From the NCBI RefSeq assembly GCF_017874355.1, contig NZ_JAGGLI010000022.1, forward strand, positions 1 to 48,481: 48,481 bases of DNA. The letters are read 5' to 3'. Under the pieces are notes generated by a model. That model had not been told where the DNA came from and did no database searches. It saw only the letters and a program-made list of their open reading frames with translations. The first letter of the stretch is position 1. Every line of letters begins with the position of its first letter. A program made the translations under genes and the position numbers. The DNA comes from Acetoanaerobium pronyense. Its GTDB lineage: Bacteria; Bacillota; Clostridia; Peptostreptococcales; Filifactoraceae. Below are positions 15,612 through 25,953 of the stretch, piece after piece.

Positions 15612-17312
15612 ATGAATAAAGATATAATTATAGAAAAATTAAACGGTCACGATAAAGAGGCTATAGTTGGAAAATTAAATAAAAAATCAGGGGACAATAT
15701 TTCAGCTGGAGAAGTGATAATGACAGTAGAGTCAAGCAAAGGAACTTTTCCCATAAAATCCGAGTTCACCGGAAAAATCCTCAACCTTACAATCAGCGAA
15801 GGGGACACAGTAAAAAAAGGGGAGAAAATTGGGGATATGGATGCAGACTCATCTTCTTCATCAAATGAAAAAAAGCAAGGCTATACCTTTGGAATAGTAA
15901 AACCAATAGACAAATCTGTGGATGTTGACCTTCTGGTTATTGGTGGTGGACCTGGAGGATATGTAGCTGCAATAAGAGGTGCTCAAAATGGTCTAAAAGT
16001 AGCTCTTATAGAAGAAGATAGATTAGGTGGTACATGCCTAAATTACGGCTGCATCCCTACTAAGGCAATGATAAGCAGCGTAAATATAATCGAAAGCATC
16101 AAATCATCAAATTCACATGGAATTACAGTAAATGATTTTGATATAAACCTTGAAAAGATGGTAGAGCGTAAAGATAGTGTTGTAGATCAGCTCATTGGAG
16201 GAATAGAGCACCTTATGAACTCAAACTCCATAGAATATATAAACGGTAGAGCTAAAGTAAATGAAGATAAGACTATAGTTGTAAATACTAAAAAATATAA
16301 CTATAAATTCACTTATAAAAATCTTATACTAGCACTTGGCTCTAAAGTATCCACCCTTCCTATAGAAGGTGCAGATGACAAAGATATCCTTACAAATGAG
16401 GAACTTCTTAATCTCAAAGAAATTCCAAAATCCCTTACTATAATAGGAGGGGGAGTCATTGGTATGGAGTTTGCCTTTATATATAATTCCCTAGGAACAA
16501 AGGTAAATGTAATAGAATACACTCCACAAATTCTAGGCCTTTTAGACTCAGATGTTGCTGATGTAATAAAGGATTCTGCAAAAGAAAAAGGCATCAATAT
16601 ATACGAAAATGCAAAGGCGGTTGCCATAAAAAATACTTTAGATGGCTTAAAACTTCTTGAAGTAGAAATTAAAGGAACAATCCACCATATATCGTCAGAA
16701 AAATTAGCAATGGCTACAGGAAGAAAAGCAAATCTGGAAAGCCTTGATTTAAATGCCCTTGATGTAAAGCTAAATGAAAAGGGAAATGGAATTTTAGTGG
16801 ATGAATTTATGAGAACAAGTGCAGAAAACATTTATGCAGTTGGAGATGTGACAAACATAATCCAGCTTGCCCACGTAGCATCCCATCAGGGAATAGTAGC
16901 TGTAGACTCCATATGCTCAGCTTCCCACAAAATAGACTATAATGCTATACCAAGTGCCATATTCGTATCACCTGAAGTGGGGCATGTAGGCCTTAGTGAA
17001 AAAGCTGCTAAAGAATGCTCTACGGATATCATAGTTAGCAAGTTTCCATTTATAGCAAACGGTAAAGCTATTGCAATGGGAGAATCTGAAGGATTTGTAA
17101 AACTTATTGCAGATAAAAACTCAAAAACTATATTAGGAGGAACCATAGTAGGTCCACACGCTACAGACCTTATGGCAGTACTTTCAAATCTAGTAGCCCA
17201 AAAAACCACTGTGGAAAAAGCTATAGATGTAATCTATGCTCACCCTACATCATCTGAATCAATCCATGAAGCACTACTTATGCTTGAAGGGAAAGGGATT
17301 CACTTTGCCTAA
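15612..17312 (+). CDS. lpd: Dihydrolipoamide dehydrogenase with N-terminal lipoyl domain
   Basis: FAD- and NAD-dependent oxidoreductase of 566 residues. An N-terminal lipoyl domain (about 1-78) has its modified lysine in ESSKGT. A low-complexity linker (DSSSSSNEKK) joins it to a full Lpd: FAD motif GGGPGGYVAAIRG, redox disulfide in GGTCLNYGCIPTKA, NAD motif GGGVIGMEFAFIY, and the catalytic HPTSSE at the C-terminus. No 2-oxoacid dehydrogenase or glycine-cleavage genes are near. The self-contained lipoyl arm beside AhpD suggests a thiol-reducing chain. GGAGG precedes the ATG. Confidence 0.93.
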   Translation: MNKDIIIEKLNGHDKEAIVGKLNKKSGDNISAGEVIMTVESSKGTFPIKSEFTGKILNLTISEGDTVKKGEKIGDMDADSSSSSNEKKQGYTFGIVKPIDKSVDVDLLVIGGGPGGYVAAIRGAQNGLKVALIEEDRLGGTCLNYGCIPTKAMISSVNIIESIKSSNSHGITVNDFDINLEKMVERKDSVVDQLIGGIEHLMNSNSIEYINGRAKVNEDKTIVVNTKKYNYKFTYKNLILALGSKVSTLPIEGADDKDILTNEELLNLKEIPKSLTIIGGGVIGMEFAFIYNSLGTKVNVIEYTPQILGLLDSDVADVIKDSAKEKGINIYENAKAVAIKNTLDGLKLLEVEIKGTIHHISSEKLAMATGRKANLESLDLNALDVKLNEKGNGILVDEFMRTSAENIYAVGDVTNIIQLAHVASHQGIVAVDSICSASHKIDYNAIPSAIFVSPEVGHVGLSEKAAKECSTDIIVSKFPFIANGKAIAMGESEGFVKLIADKNSKTILGGTIVGPHATDLMAVLSNLVAQKTTVEKAIDVIYAHPTSSESIHEALLMLEGKGIHFA

Positions 17313-18303
17313 AAAAATCGAAATATATATATCAAATTTAAATGACGGTCCTTTAAATCTGGCACTTGAAGATTATCTACTAAGTACTTGCAGTAAAGAT
17401 ACTGTAATACTTTACCTTTGGCAAAATGACAAAACAATTGTCATCGGAAGACATCAAAACCCTTATAAGGAATGTGATATAGGTAAAATAAAATCTAATA
17501 GCGTAAACCTCGTAAGAAGAAAATCAGGAGGCGGAGCAGTTTACCAAGACCTTGGAAACCTAAACTTCACCTTTATATCAAGTACACAAAATCACGATAT
17601 AAAAAGGCAATATAATGTAATACTAAATGCCATTGAAAGCTACGGCTTAAAGGGAGAAGCCTCAGGGAGAAATGATTTTGTAATTAATGGTGCAAAATTT
17701 TCAGGAAACGCCTTTATGGGTCATGATGACTTTCAGTGTCATCATGGAACCCTCCTTATAGACACTGACCTTGATGCACTCTCAAGATATCTTACCCCTT
17801 CTCCCCTTAAAATTAAATCAAAAAGTATTGAGTCAGTAAAAGCAAGGGTTGTTAACCTCAAAAGTTTAAATGAAAATATTAACCCCAAGGATTTATCCCT
17901 TAAAATCATAGATTCATTTAAAAAAGAATATAACCTAGACTGTGATTTGATAAATATAGATAGAGATAACTTAAACCCTATTGTTTTTGAAAAATCACTT
18001 GAATATAAAGACTGGATGTGGAGCTATGGAGCATCCCCATCCTTTGACATCCACCTTGAAGAAAAATTCAGCTGGGGAATATTTGAAATAGGTTTATCCA
18101 CTAAAGACGGATTAATTAAAGATTGCTCAATAAATACAGACTGTATTTTAAATGAGGATTTTTATAAGCTAAGAAAAAAACTTATCGGAATTTATTTACA
18201 ACCAGATAATCTGGTTAATTCAATAGAAAATAATCTTAATAACCCTCAAATAATTCAAGATTTAAAGATACTTTTAAACTCAAAAGGCCTCATCCATATT
18301 TAA
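17305..18303 (+). CDS. lplA: Lipoate-protein ligase A
   Basis: Activates lipoate with ATP and attaches it to lipoyl domains. The 332-residue protein has RRKSGGGAVYQDLGNLNFTF-type lipoate binding (about 73-92) and the catalytic lysine in NGAKFSGNAF, plus the C-terminal accessory domain needed for adenylation (WMWSYGASPSFD onward). I chose the TTG at 17305: GGGAAAGGG lies upstream and the frame then begins just before the conserved IYISNLNDGPLNLALEDYLL segment. It overlaps the lpd stop by 8 bases, so it is coupled to lpd. Its substrate is presumably the Lpd lipoyl domain. Confidence 0.9.
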   Translation: MPKKIEIYISNLNDGPLNLALEDYLLSTCSKDTVILYLWQNDKTIVIGRHQNPYKECDIGKIKSNSVNLVRRKSGGGAVYQDLGNLNFTFISSTQNHDIKRQYNVILNAIESYGLKGEASGRNDFVINGAKFSGNAFMGHDDFQCHHGTLLIDTDLDALSRYLTPSPLKIKSKSIESVKARVVNLKSLNENINPKDLSLKIIDSFKKEYNLDCDLINIDRDNLNPIVFEKSLEYKDWMWSYGASPSFDIHLEEKFSWGIFEIGLSTKDGLIKDCSINTDCILNEDFYKLRKKLIGIYLQPDNLVNSIENNLNNPQIIQDLKILLNSKGLIHI

Positions 18304-18336
18304 ATAAAATGGGTGAGACCTTTTAGGTATTATAGC

Positions 18337-19995
18337 TTAATTATCTTGTTCATTTAATATATCAAGCAGGGCTTTTACGACTTTACCATCTAACTGAGTG
18401 TCACTGCTTCTTATAAGCTCCTCTTTAATTTCTTCTTTAGTAAATACTCTTTTTCTATAGACTCTTTCGCTGGAAATAGAATCATAGGTATCTGCAACCG
18501 CAAGGATTTTTGCTTCTAATCTAATATCTTCACCTTTTATGCCATTTGGATATCCATTTCCATCTATCCTCTCGTGGTGCTGTAGCATTATATTTGCAGG
18601 CTCTTCCAGAAAATCAACTTCCTTTATTATTTCATATCCAATCATAGGGTGTTTTTTAATTACCTCATATTCTTCCATTGTCAGAGATGAAGGCTTGTTT
18701 AATATCCTATCATTTATCCCTATTTTCCCCACATCATGAAGTATACAGGCAAATCTCAAATTGTCCATTTCCCTTTCGCTTAGACCCATCTTTTCCCCTA
18801 TCTTTAATGAGATTTCACCAACTCTATCACAGTGTCCCCTTGTATATTCATCAGAAGCCTCTATAGCATTGGCAAGCACTGTCACTGTCTTCAAATAGTT
18901 TTTATCCCTCTCCTTGATAAGATCTTCTATATGATCCAGCATATGATTAAAGCTATTTGAAAGTATATTAAATTCATCTTTGGATTTTGTATTTGTTCTT
19001 ATTTTAAAATTTCCTCTACTTACCTCATCAGTTGCTAAAATAAGAGAGTTAAGGGGCCTTAATAGATGCCTTGAAAGTACTATAGAAATAAATATCCCAA
19101 ATAAAATCACTGTACTTACTATTCCAAATATTCTATTCCTAATAAGCTTGAGCTCAGATTCTAGATTAGTTCTTGTAATTGCAACAAGCTTCCAGTCGTT
19201 AATACTAATTGGCACTGAAGAAGATACGTACTCCACAGAATCAATAGTAATAAGTTCATCAGAATTGTATGCAGCCCTTCTAACATAAGGCTTAAGCTCT
19301 GGTGGAAATTCTGAATTATGAGCTAGTATATCACCCATTTGATTAAGAAGAAAAATATATGAATGTTTTGAATAGCTAAGTTCATTTATTATCTCTGTAA
19401 ATTTTTGAAGCTCTATATCAAGCCCTACAACTCCAACTAGTTCATTGTTTCTGTAGACTCCCCTAGATACAGTTTGAAGTAGCTTGCCTGATTCCCCTGC
19501 ATCTATATAAGGCTCTGTCCAAAAGACATCACCATTTTCTCTTGCAGTTCCAATATACCAATCTCTTACTCTTGCATCATAGTCACTGGGCATGGTTTCA
19601 TCCACAGGTGCAATAAAAATAGAACCATCTTCCTCTAGAGCATAATACATCCAGGCGATATTTTCCATAGATCTTATAATGCCTACCCACTTGCCTTGGA
19701 TTTCTTCAAAATTTTCTGGAATGCTTTTCACATACCTTCCCTGTCCATTTTCCTTTTCGTAGCTAACTATATCCGAATCCTCTGCCCAAGTCTTTACAAT
19801 GAACTCCATATCATATATTAGCTTTTCGAAATAATAATCGCTTATATTTCTTAGCTCAGACTGATTATTTTGTTTTAGAATATCTATGGCAAGCATTTTT
19901 GAATCAGTATAATTAGAAACCCCTAAGAACATCCCCCCCGTAATAAGCATGAAAACCATGCTAAGCACTATCTTAGTCCTTATGCTTTTAGTCAT
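18337..19995 (-). CDS. Membrane sensor with Cache, HAMP and HD-GYP c-di-GMP phosphodiesterase domains
   Basis: A 552-residue protein: TM helix (about 9-27), extracytoplasmic double-Cache sensor (about 30-275, with YDARVRDWYIGTA), second TM (about 280-302), HAMP (about 305-360) and HD-GYP (about 365-545). The HD-GYP motifs are intact: GHCDRV, HDVGKIGI, HHERIDGNGYPNGIKG, ADTYDSISSERVYR. It should hydrolyse c-di-GMP in response to a small external ligand. The Cache domain resembles that of the nearby chemotaxis receptor. It is a single gene next to the IS remnant. Confidence 0.92.
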   Translation of the reverse strand: MTKSIRTKIVLSMVFMLITGGMFLGVSNYTDSKMLAIDILKQNNQSELRNISDYYFEKLIYDMEFIVKTWAEDSDIVSYEKENGQGRYVKSIPENFEEIQGKWVGIIRSMENIAWMYYALEEDGSIFIAPVDETMPSDYDARVRDWYIGTARENGDVFWTEPYIDAGESGKLLQTVSRGVYRNNELVGVVGLDIELQKFTEIINELSYSKHSYIFLLNQMGDILAHNSEFPPELKPYVRRAAYNSDELITIDSVEYVSSSVPISINDWKLVAITRTNLESELKLIRNRIFGIVSTVILFGIFISIVLSRHLLRPLNSLILATDEVSRGNFKIRTNTKSKDEFNILSNSFNHMLDHIEDLIKERDKNYLKTVTVLANAIEASDEYTRGHCDRVGEISLKIGEKMGLSEREMDNLRFACILHDVGKIGINDRILNKPSSLTMEEYEVIKKHPMIGYEIIKEVDFLEEPANIMLQHHERIDGNGYPNGIKGEDIRLEAKILAVADTYDSISSERVYRKRVFTKEEIKEELIRSSDTQLDGKVVKALLDILNEQDN

Positions 19996-20118
19996 ATAGC
20001 TCTCCTTTTTAAGTGTCTTATTATCTAATTGATAAATAAACTACGGAAATTGTTCAGAAAATTCTTATATATACGATTTTATCACATCTTGAAATGAATT
20101 TCTTATTTATTTTTCAGC

Positions 20119-20163
20119 TAAATAAATCCCAATTGAAATATTACCTTCAATGGGATTTATTTT
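20119..20163. terminator. Hairpin next to the left IS end
   Basis: AAATAAATCCCA(A)TTGAA pairs with TTCAATGGGATTTATTT with one bulged base; the ends are A-rich and T-rich. It lies 2-3 bases outside the left IS repeat. It might end transcripts entering or leaving the element. Confidence 0.6.
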
Positions 20164-20165
20164 AT

Positions 20166-21011
20166 CCTGAATTATTCATACACTTCTTTTAAAATCTTTA
20201 AAACCATTTAAGCTTAAGCTTTACAAAGGCGTAGCCTTTTACACCTATTAGGTGAAAATACAAAAAAAATAGAAAAGGACTCAATTTCGTGTTAAAGTTT
20301 AAGTGCCTAAACCAAAACCAAACATGAGAGGAGCCTTTTCTATGTCTAGTTTACAGCAATATTCATTTAACTTCAACAAAAGTATTTCATATAATTTTCA
20401 AGGTGGTAATCTTTCTTCCGATTCTGGTCTTTTAACAATCAGGTCATTTGTTGAAAAACTTGGAGTTAAGCCGCTACTTGAAGATATTTTTAAAAGTCAT
20501 TCATATAAAAAACATAGTTTTGCTTCTATCGCTGAACAACTTATTTACACTACTATTGCTGGCTATCGCCACGATTATGATTCAGATAGTTTAAGAAGTG
20601 ATCCTGTATTTACAAATATCTTAGGCAAAAAAGAATTAGCTTCCCAGCCTACTATTTCTAGGTTTATCAATTCACTTGATAAAAAAGATATAGCTTCTTT
20701 AAATGATTTGCTTTTAACTTTATTTGAAAAAGGAAATACCTTTGAAACTACTGAAAATATGGTTTTAGATATAGACTCAACAAATTTTAGAACCTTTGGA
20801 AAGCAAGAAGGTAGTAACTACAACTATCATTATGCAGCTAAAGGATATCATCCTCTAATGCTATTTAATGGCCTAAATGGAGATTTAATGAAAGTAGAAT
20901 TAAGAGAAGGGGGCGAGCTTCTTCCAAGAGTTACTTTTATTGCTACAACCCTTAAAAGTGAACCTGAAAATATTGTAAGAGCCTAAATTATTTTTTTATG
21001 AATAATTCGGG
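20166..21011 (+). mobile_element. Internally deleted IS1380-family element
   Basis: The terminal inverted repeats are CCTGAATTATTCAT (20166-20179) and ATGAATAATTCGGG (20998-21011), 13 of 14 matching. The right 36 bases equal those of the copy at the window start. The flanks (TTTAT and CTAAC) do not form a target duplication. At under 900 bases the element is about half the usual size and cannot move by itself. Confidence 0.8.
20342..20986 (+). pseudogene. IS1380-family transposase with internal deletions
   Basis: The first half is a normal IS1380 N-terminus (NLSSDSGLLTIRSFVEKLG, QPTISRF, catalytic aspartate in LDIDST, then GYHPLMLFNGLNGDLMKVELREG). The sequence then jumps to a segment normally near the C-terminus (VTFIATTLKSEPENIVR), and then straight to the end sequence, which supplies the stop. 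So at least two internal segments are missing, along with the other catalytic residues. I chose the ATG at 20342 after GAGAGGAG. The frame has stayed open, which suggests recent deletion. Confidence 0.85.
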
Positions 21012-21200
21012 CTAACATAATATTTTTTTAAAAAAAGTAGTCTAAGATTATTTTGTTCATTTTGTAACAAAACCTTTTATTTATAATTTTTTATGTTATT
21101 ATGAATAATACTGCTTAAAAATATTTTTTTTAGGTATATACAACTATCTATAAGTCATAAAATAAGACCAGAAGATTTTAGCGAAAGGATGATTATAATA

Positions 21201-23276
21201 ATGAAAAGCATTACTAACAAACTTATTTTATTTGTAACCTCTATTCTTCTTATTAGTCTCATGACTACACTTGCTGTACAGATTTATGCAATATCAAATG
21301 GTATAAAAAGCTCAGCAGATAATTTACATGATGACTTAGAAGGCTTGATACATAGCACTGCCATAAATCAAATTCATGGTATAGTAGGGGCTGTAGATTC
21401 AGAACTTGATTTAATTGAACATTTTACTCATATAATCTCAACAGATCCAAATGCAATTGGAGTCTCTAATAGTCCTAGTTCTGAGAGTATACCATGGCTT
21501 ATTGGAGCCATGGATAGTTTTAAAAAATCTCACGATACTATAATGGCCATTTATGTTGGAACTGAATATGGTAGTTTCATTTTAGATAGTACATCCAATA
21601 CCCCTCCAGCAGATTATGACCCAAGAACTAGAGTATGGTATGAAGGCGCAAAAGACAATCCAGAATCTACATACTGGTCTGAACCTTACACAGATATGGC
21701 TACTAATGACATTGTAATTACTGCCTCAAAAGCAATACTCGGATCAAATAATCAGGTAATTGGAATTGTAGGAATAGATCTAAATATGAGACAATTATCA
21801 ACCCTAGCAAGTAGCTATCACATAGGAAATACCGGAACTATATCATTGATTCATAAAAATGGAACTATTACAGGACATATAGATTCATCTAAGGTAGGTG
21901 AAAAAATAGAAATTCCCGAAATTATAGATACTCTTAGCCATGCATCTCCTAATGATGCAAAACTAGTTATTTATGAAATAGAAGAAGATAATCAAAAGAA
22001 GTCCACTGCTTCAGTGGTTAAGGCAATGCCAAGGGGTGATATGATTCTTGTTGGAAGCCTAAGCGAACGAGATTTCATAGAGGTCGTAAATCCTGTAAGA
22101 TCAGAGCTAACTGCAATGGGAAAAAATGTTGCTTATACTATATTGATATCCATTCTAGTTATACTAGTAATAGCAGGTATTTTGACCCTCGTATTATCAA
22201 AGAGGTTTGTATCTCCAATAATAAAATCTATAAATGCCACTGAAAAACTTGCATGTGGAGAATTCGATTTTGAATTAGAAGTTTCTGGAAGTGATGAACT
22301 TTCCAAACTTTCAACTTCAATTAATGCCTTAAAGCAGACTCTAAGCACTATAGCCCTAAGTCTTAAAAATACGACTGATGTAATGGAGGAAGGGGTAGAA
22401 AAACTTACTAACCAATCAGAAGCATCAGCTGAGGTATCTCAGAGTATAGCTTTCGCTATAGAAGAAATAACTAGAGGTGCTGTAAGCCAAGCAGAAGAAG
22501 TGGAAAGAACACTATCTAAGTCTGAGGATTTATCCAAGGAAATCGAATTTGTTGTAGAAAACTCATCTAGATTAAATGAGTTTGTGGATATTGTAAAATC
22601 TTCTGCCCATGATGGTGATGTTAAAATAGATCAGTTATCTAGTCAAAACATTGTAACCGAAAGTTCCTTAGACAAAATTAATGAATCGATATCTAATCTT
22701 TCTATTACACTAAATGAAGTCAAAAACTTTACAGATATAATTAAAGGCATAGCAAATCAGACAAACTTACTTGCACTAAACGCTTCTATCGAAGCTGCGC
22801 GAGCTGGAGAAGCTGGCAGAGGTTTTGCAGTTGTTGCTGAAGAAATTAGAAAACTTGCAAATGGAACTGTTGATGCTAATGAAAATATCCAGAGCCAGAT
22901 AGAAAATATAATGTCAGAAATGAATTCTGTACTTTTAAATTCACAGGAAATCAACGCAAATATATCTTCACAATCTGGTCTTACATCTGATGTCAAAAAT
23001 GCATTTAATACACTTGAAAAAAATATAGAAAAGGCAATTGATGATATACACAAAATAGGAACTAGTGCTCAATCCATGAATTCTGCAAAAGAAGAAGTAA
23101 TGGATTCAGTAAAATCTGTGGCTTCTATATCAGAAGAGACTGCAGCATCAGCAGAAGAGATATCGGCATCCACAGAAGAGCAATCTGCTTCCGCTTCCGA
23201 TTTAGCTCAAAGAGCTGCCGACCTCAAAAAAATAAATGAAGATTTAATAAAAATTTCTGCTCAATTTAAAATATAG
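21201..23276 (+). CDS. Methyl-accepting chemotaxis protein with double-Cache sensor
   Basis: A 691-residue receptor: TM (about 7-28), periplasm-side dCache domain (about 35-300; [12 protein letters not shown]), second TM (about 310-333), HAMP (about 335-388) and a long coiled-coil signalling domain. The signalling hairpin tip [35 protein letters not shown] is present in the usual form (about 517-551). I chose the ATG at 21201 because AAAGGA lies 10 bases upstream; an ATG at 21189 abuts that site. The ligand is unknown. No other chemotaxis gene is in the window. Confidence 0.92.
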   Translation: MKSITNKLILFVTSILLISLMTTLAVQIYAISNGIKSSADNLHDDLEGLIHSTAINQIHGIVGAVDSELDLIEHFTHIISTDPNAIGVSNSPSSESIPWLIGAMDSFKKSHDTIMAIYVGTEYGSFILDSTSNTPPADYDPRTRVWYEGAKDNPESTYWSEPYTDMATNDIVITASKAILGSNNQVIGIVGIDLNMRQLSTLASSYHIGNTGTISLIHKNGTITGHIDSSKVGEKIEIPEIIDTLSHASPNDAKLVIYEIEEDNQKKSTASVVKAMPRGDMILVGSLSERDFIEVVNPVRSELTAMGKNVAYTILISILVILVIAGILTLVLSKRFVSPIIKSINATEKLACGEFDFELEVSGSDELSKLSTSINALKQTLSTIALSLKNTTDVMEEGVEKLTNQSEASAEVSQSIAFAIEEITRGAVSQAEEVERTLSKSEDLSKEIEFVVENSSRLNEFVDIVKSSAHDGDVKIDQLSSQNIVTESSLDKINESISNLSITLNEVKNFTDIIKGIANQTNLLALNASIEAARAGEAGRGFAVVAEEIRKLANGTVDANENIQSQIENIMSEMNSVLLNSQEINANISSQSGLTSDVKNAFNTLEKNIEKAIDDIHKIGTSAQSMNSAKEEVMDSVKSVASISEETAASAEEISASTEEQSASASDLAQRAADLKKINEDLIKISAQFKI

Positions 23277-23295
23277 ATATCTTAAACTATATAAA

Positions 23296-23338
23296 CAATA
23301 AAAGAGGACCATATGATTAGTATGGTCCTCTTTTATTG
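23296..23338. terminator. Bidirectional terminator between the chemotaxis receptor and catalase
   Basis: An 18-bp perfect stem (23296-23313 with 23321-23338) with a 7-base loop and AT-rich ends. It serves both converging genes. Confidence 0.9.
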
Positions 23339-23346
23339 TATGCATA

Positions 23347-25032
23347 TTACAAAAGATATGGATCTTTCATAGGATCTATAAACGATTTTGGATCATAATC
23401 AGTCTTTATTTCTTGCCAATCTTTTTTTGACATATCCTCACTAGGTTTATCTAGCTCTGGGTGGGCATTATTGGCCTTATAGTTGTTTTCCTTGGAATCT
23501 CTCTTTGGAAGATTAAGATCTACATCTTCTATATTTATATTTAATGCTTTTGCTACTCCTTCTCCATACTCCTTGTCAGCCTGATAGCAGTTGTTTATAT
23601 GTCTATGCTTGATTTGTAAAGTAGCATCTGCCATATTTCTAGCAGTATTTTCGCAAAGTACCTGCTTTTGCTCTTTAGTCATTGCTCTAAATAGCATCCC
23701 AGGCTGAGTGTAGTAGTCATGATCATCTTCCCTAAAATCATATCTGTATACATGTCCCCCATCTTGTTTAGGTTCATAGTCCCTTTCACTTTCTGTCCAG
23801 TTACCATAACTATTTGGTTCATAATGAAGCTCAGACCCTAAATTGCCATCTACTCTCATCTGACCATCTCTATGAAAAGCATGAGGGTTCTCAACGCCTT
23901 TAGGACTATTTACTGGTATTTGATGATGATTGACTCCCAGTCTATATCTGTGGGCATCTCCATAGGAAAATAATCTCCCTTGAAGCATTCTATCCGGCGA
24001 AAAACTAATCCCAGGAACCACATTGCTAGGAGCAAAAGCTGCCTGCTCTACATCTTGGAAATAGTTATCTGGATTTTTATTAAGAACAAACTCCCCTACC
24101 TCAATAAGAGGAAAATCTTTTTTCGGCCACATCTTAGTAAGGTCAAAAGGATTTGTCTGCATATTCCTTGCTTGCTCCTCAGTCATTAGCTGGACATACA
24201 TGGTCCACTTTGGATATTTTTTCTTCTCAATAGCTTCATAAAGATCTCTTTGGTGAGACTCTCTATCTCCAGCAATAATCATCTCAGCCTCTTGATCTGT
24301 AAAGTTTTGAATACCTTGATTTGAACGGAAATGAAACTTCACCCATGTCCTCTCATTGTTTGCATTTATAAAAGAATAGGCATGACTGGAAAAACCATGC
24401 ATAAATCTATATGAGCTAGGTATTCCCCTATCACTCATTACTATTGTCACTTGAAGTAGTGCCTCTGGAAGAGATGTCCAGAAATCCCAGTTTGTATTTG
24501 GACTCCTCATATTTGTTCTTGGATCTCTTTTTATGGCGTGATTTAAATCTATAAATTTCATAGGGTCTCTAAAGAAAAATACAGGAGTGTTGTTTCCAAC
24601 CATGTCCCAGTTTCCCTCATCTGTATAAAACTTAAGGGCAAACCCTCTTATATCTCTCTCTGCATCTGCCGCCCCTCGTTCACCTGCAACTGTAGAAAAT
24701 CTAGCAAACATTTGTGTCTTTTTTCCAATCTCAGAAAATATGGACGCTTTTGTGTACTTAGTTATGTCGTGAGTCACAGTAAATTCTCCAAATGCACCAG
24801 AGCCCTTGGCATGCATTCTTCTCTCAGGTATTACTTCCCTGTCAAAATGAGCCATTTTTTCCAAGAACCATACGTCTTGAAGCATAGCAGGCCCTCTTTT
24901 TCCTGCAGTTAGAGTATCTTGATTATTTCCAACTGGAGCTCCTGCACCTGTCTTTATTTCTGTAGTTTTACCTTTATGGTCGTTTTTGCTAGGTAGATTT
25001 TCTCCAAGATTGTTCTTTTTTCTAGGATCCAT
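23347..25032 (-). CDS. katA: Monofunctional heme catalase
   Basis: Splits hydrogen peroxide to water and oxygen. The 561-residue protein has the active-site histidine in [14 protein letters not shown], the active-site asparagine in [12 protein letters not shown], and the heme-ligand tyrosine in [14 protein letters not shown]. It is longer than the usual 480-500 residues because of an N-terminal hydrophilic arm and a C-terminal tail. AAAGGAGG precedes the ATG. A catalase in an apparent anaerobe points to air tolerance; the hemerythrin nearby agrees. Confidence 0.95.
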   Translation of the reverse strand: MDPRKKNNLGENLPSKNDHKGKTTEIKTGAGAPVGNNQDTLTAGKRGPAMLQDVWFLEKMAHFDREVIPERRMHAKGSGAFGEFTVTHDITKYTKASIFSEIGKKTQMFARFSTVAGERGAADAERDIRGFALKFYTDEGNWDMVGNNTPVFFFRDPMKFIDLNHAIKRDPRTNMRSPNTNWDFWTSLPEALLQVTIVMSDRGIPSSYRFMHGFSSHAYSFINANNERTWVKFHFRSNQGIQNFTDQEAEMIIAGDRESHQRDLYEAIEKKKYPKWTMYVQLMTEEQARNMQTNPFDLTKMWPKKDFPLIEVGEFVLNKNPDNYFQDVEQAAFAPSNVVPGISFSPDRMLQGRLFSYGDAHRYRLGVNHHQIPVNSPKGVENPHAFHRDGQMRVDGNLGSELHYEPNSYGNWTESERDYEPKQDGGHVYRYDFREDDHDYYTQPGMLFRAMTKEQKQVLCENTARNMADATLQIKHRHINNCYQADKEYGEGVAKALNINIEDVDLNLPKRDSKENNYKANNAHPELDKPSEDMSKKDWQEIKTDYDPKSFIDPMKDPYLL

Positions 25033-25085
25033 TTTTTTCCTCCTTTACAAAAGCTATTTTCAAGCTTCAAACCAAAGTTTTCAAC

Positions 25086-25140
25086 ATACATTTTCAAATT
25101 AATTAATACCCAAAAGAAAAATTTATATACATTCTCAAAT
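25086..25140 (-). promoter_or_regulatory. Direct repeats upstream of katA
   Basis: ATACATTTTCAAAT (25086-25099) and ATACATTCTCAAAT (25127-25140) match at 13 of 14 bases and are 41 bases apart, about four helical turns. They lie before katA and may be regulator sites. They do not look like a PerR box. Confidence 0.4.
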
Positions 25141-25146
25141 AAAAAA

Positions 25147-25173
25147 AATCCCCTTTTGATTTTTATCGAAAGA
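25147..25173 (-). terminator. Terminator of the amidase gene
   Basis: On the minus strand CCTCTTTCGAT pairs with ATCAAAAGGGG, with a G-T pair and one mismatch, followed by eight Ts. Confidence 0.7.
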
Positions 25174-25213
25174 GGACTGAAATAAATATAACTCTAATAT
25201 TTTTAGTTGAATT

Positions 25214-25894
25214 TTAATTATAGGATATAAAAGAATCAAATCCGCTTTTTTTAAGCTTTTCAACTAAATCTGCTGCATTTTTTCTTTCACGAAATGCTCC
25301 TGCTTGAACCCTATAATATTTTGTGTGACTATCCAAATGCTTTTTTATTTCTAATCTAAAGCTATCCATATCCATATTATGCTTTGGAAACCAGTGCATT
25401 ACATCCATATGATTAGATGCTATGGACTTCTTAAACCCCTCACTATGGCATATTATATCTTTTTCAGTTAAGCTATATATTTTACAAAGATAGACACATA
25501 GGTTTATTGCATTTTTAAATGCCCTATTAAAGTATTTTTCATTTTTATCTGCATCATATCCAATCATTTTGGTGCCAGAATATGAAAATCCTGAGGGTTC
25601 ACATATCTCTATTCCTATATGGGTATTGTTAGCAGAACCTCCTGCATGCCATCCCCTATGGTCCCATGGCAGATACTGCCATATTTCCAAATCATCAACA
25701 AACGCATGTACACAAACCTGTCTTTGTATTTCTTTTTTTTCAAATGACTTGTTCCATCTTTCAAACCACATTTTAGCCATAATCCCAGGAGTAGCAGTTG
25801 AATGAATCATTATTCCCTTTGGCAGTATCTTTTTGTTTGAAGTGTAGCAGTCATTTCTAGTCATAAATCTTGTGTTTAAATTTTCTAGTTTCAT
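25214..25894 (-). CDS. N-acetylmuramoyl-L-alanine amidase (Amidase_2) with a short SPOR-like tail
   Basis: Cuts the bond between muramic acid and the peptide in peptidoglycan. The zinc-amidase fold spans about residues 25-190: zinc histidines are likely in IMIHSTATPG and in ASNHMDVMHWFP, with WDHRGWHAGGSANNTHIGIEICEP between. The last 33 residues (YYRVQAGAFRERKNAADLV onward) are half of a SPOR domain, like the single repeats at the end of CwlC-type amidases, and bind glycan. No signal peptide is visible, as in sporulation or phage lysins. I chose the ATG at 25894 after AAAGGGGG. Confidence 0.85.
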   Translation of the reverse strand: MKLENLNTRFMTRNDCYTSNKKILPKGIMIHSTATPGIMAKMWFERWNKSFEKKEIQRQVCVHAFVDDLEIWQYLPWDHRGWHAGGSANNTHIGIEICEPSGFSYSGTKMIGYDADKNEKYFNRAFKNAINLCVYLCKIYSLTEKDIICHSEGFKKSIASNHMDVMHWFPKHNMDMDSFRLEIKKHLDSHTKYYRVQAGAFRERKNAADLVEKLKKSGFDSFISYN

Positions 25895-25953
25895 AAAAAC
25901 CCCCTTTTTTAATTTCATATGGATGATTTTATGAAATAGTAGGTGAATTTTTT

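Noticed and set aside
25214-25894. Prophage remnant suggested by the amidase
   Set aside because: No holin, structural or integrase genes are near; the SPOR-like tail suits a cellular amidase as well.
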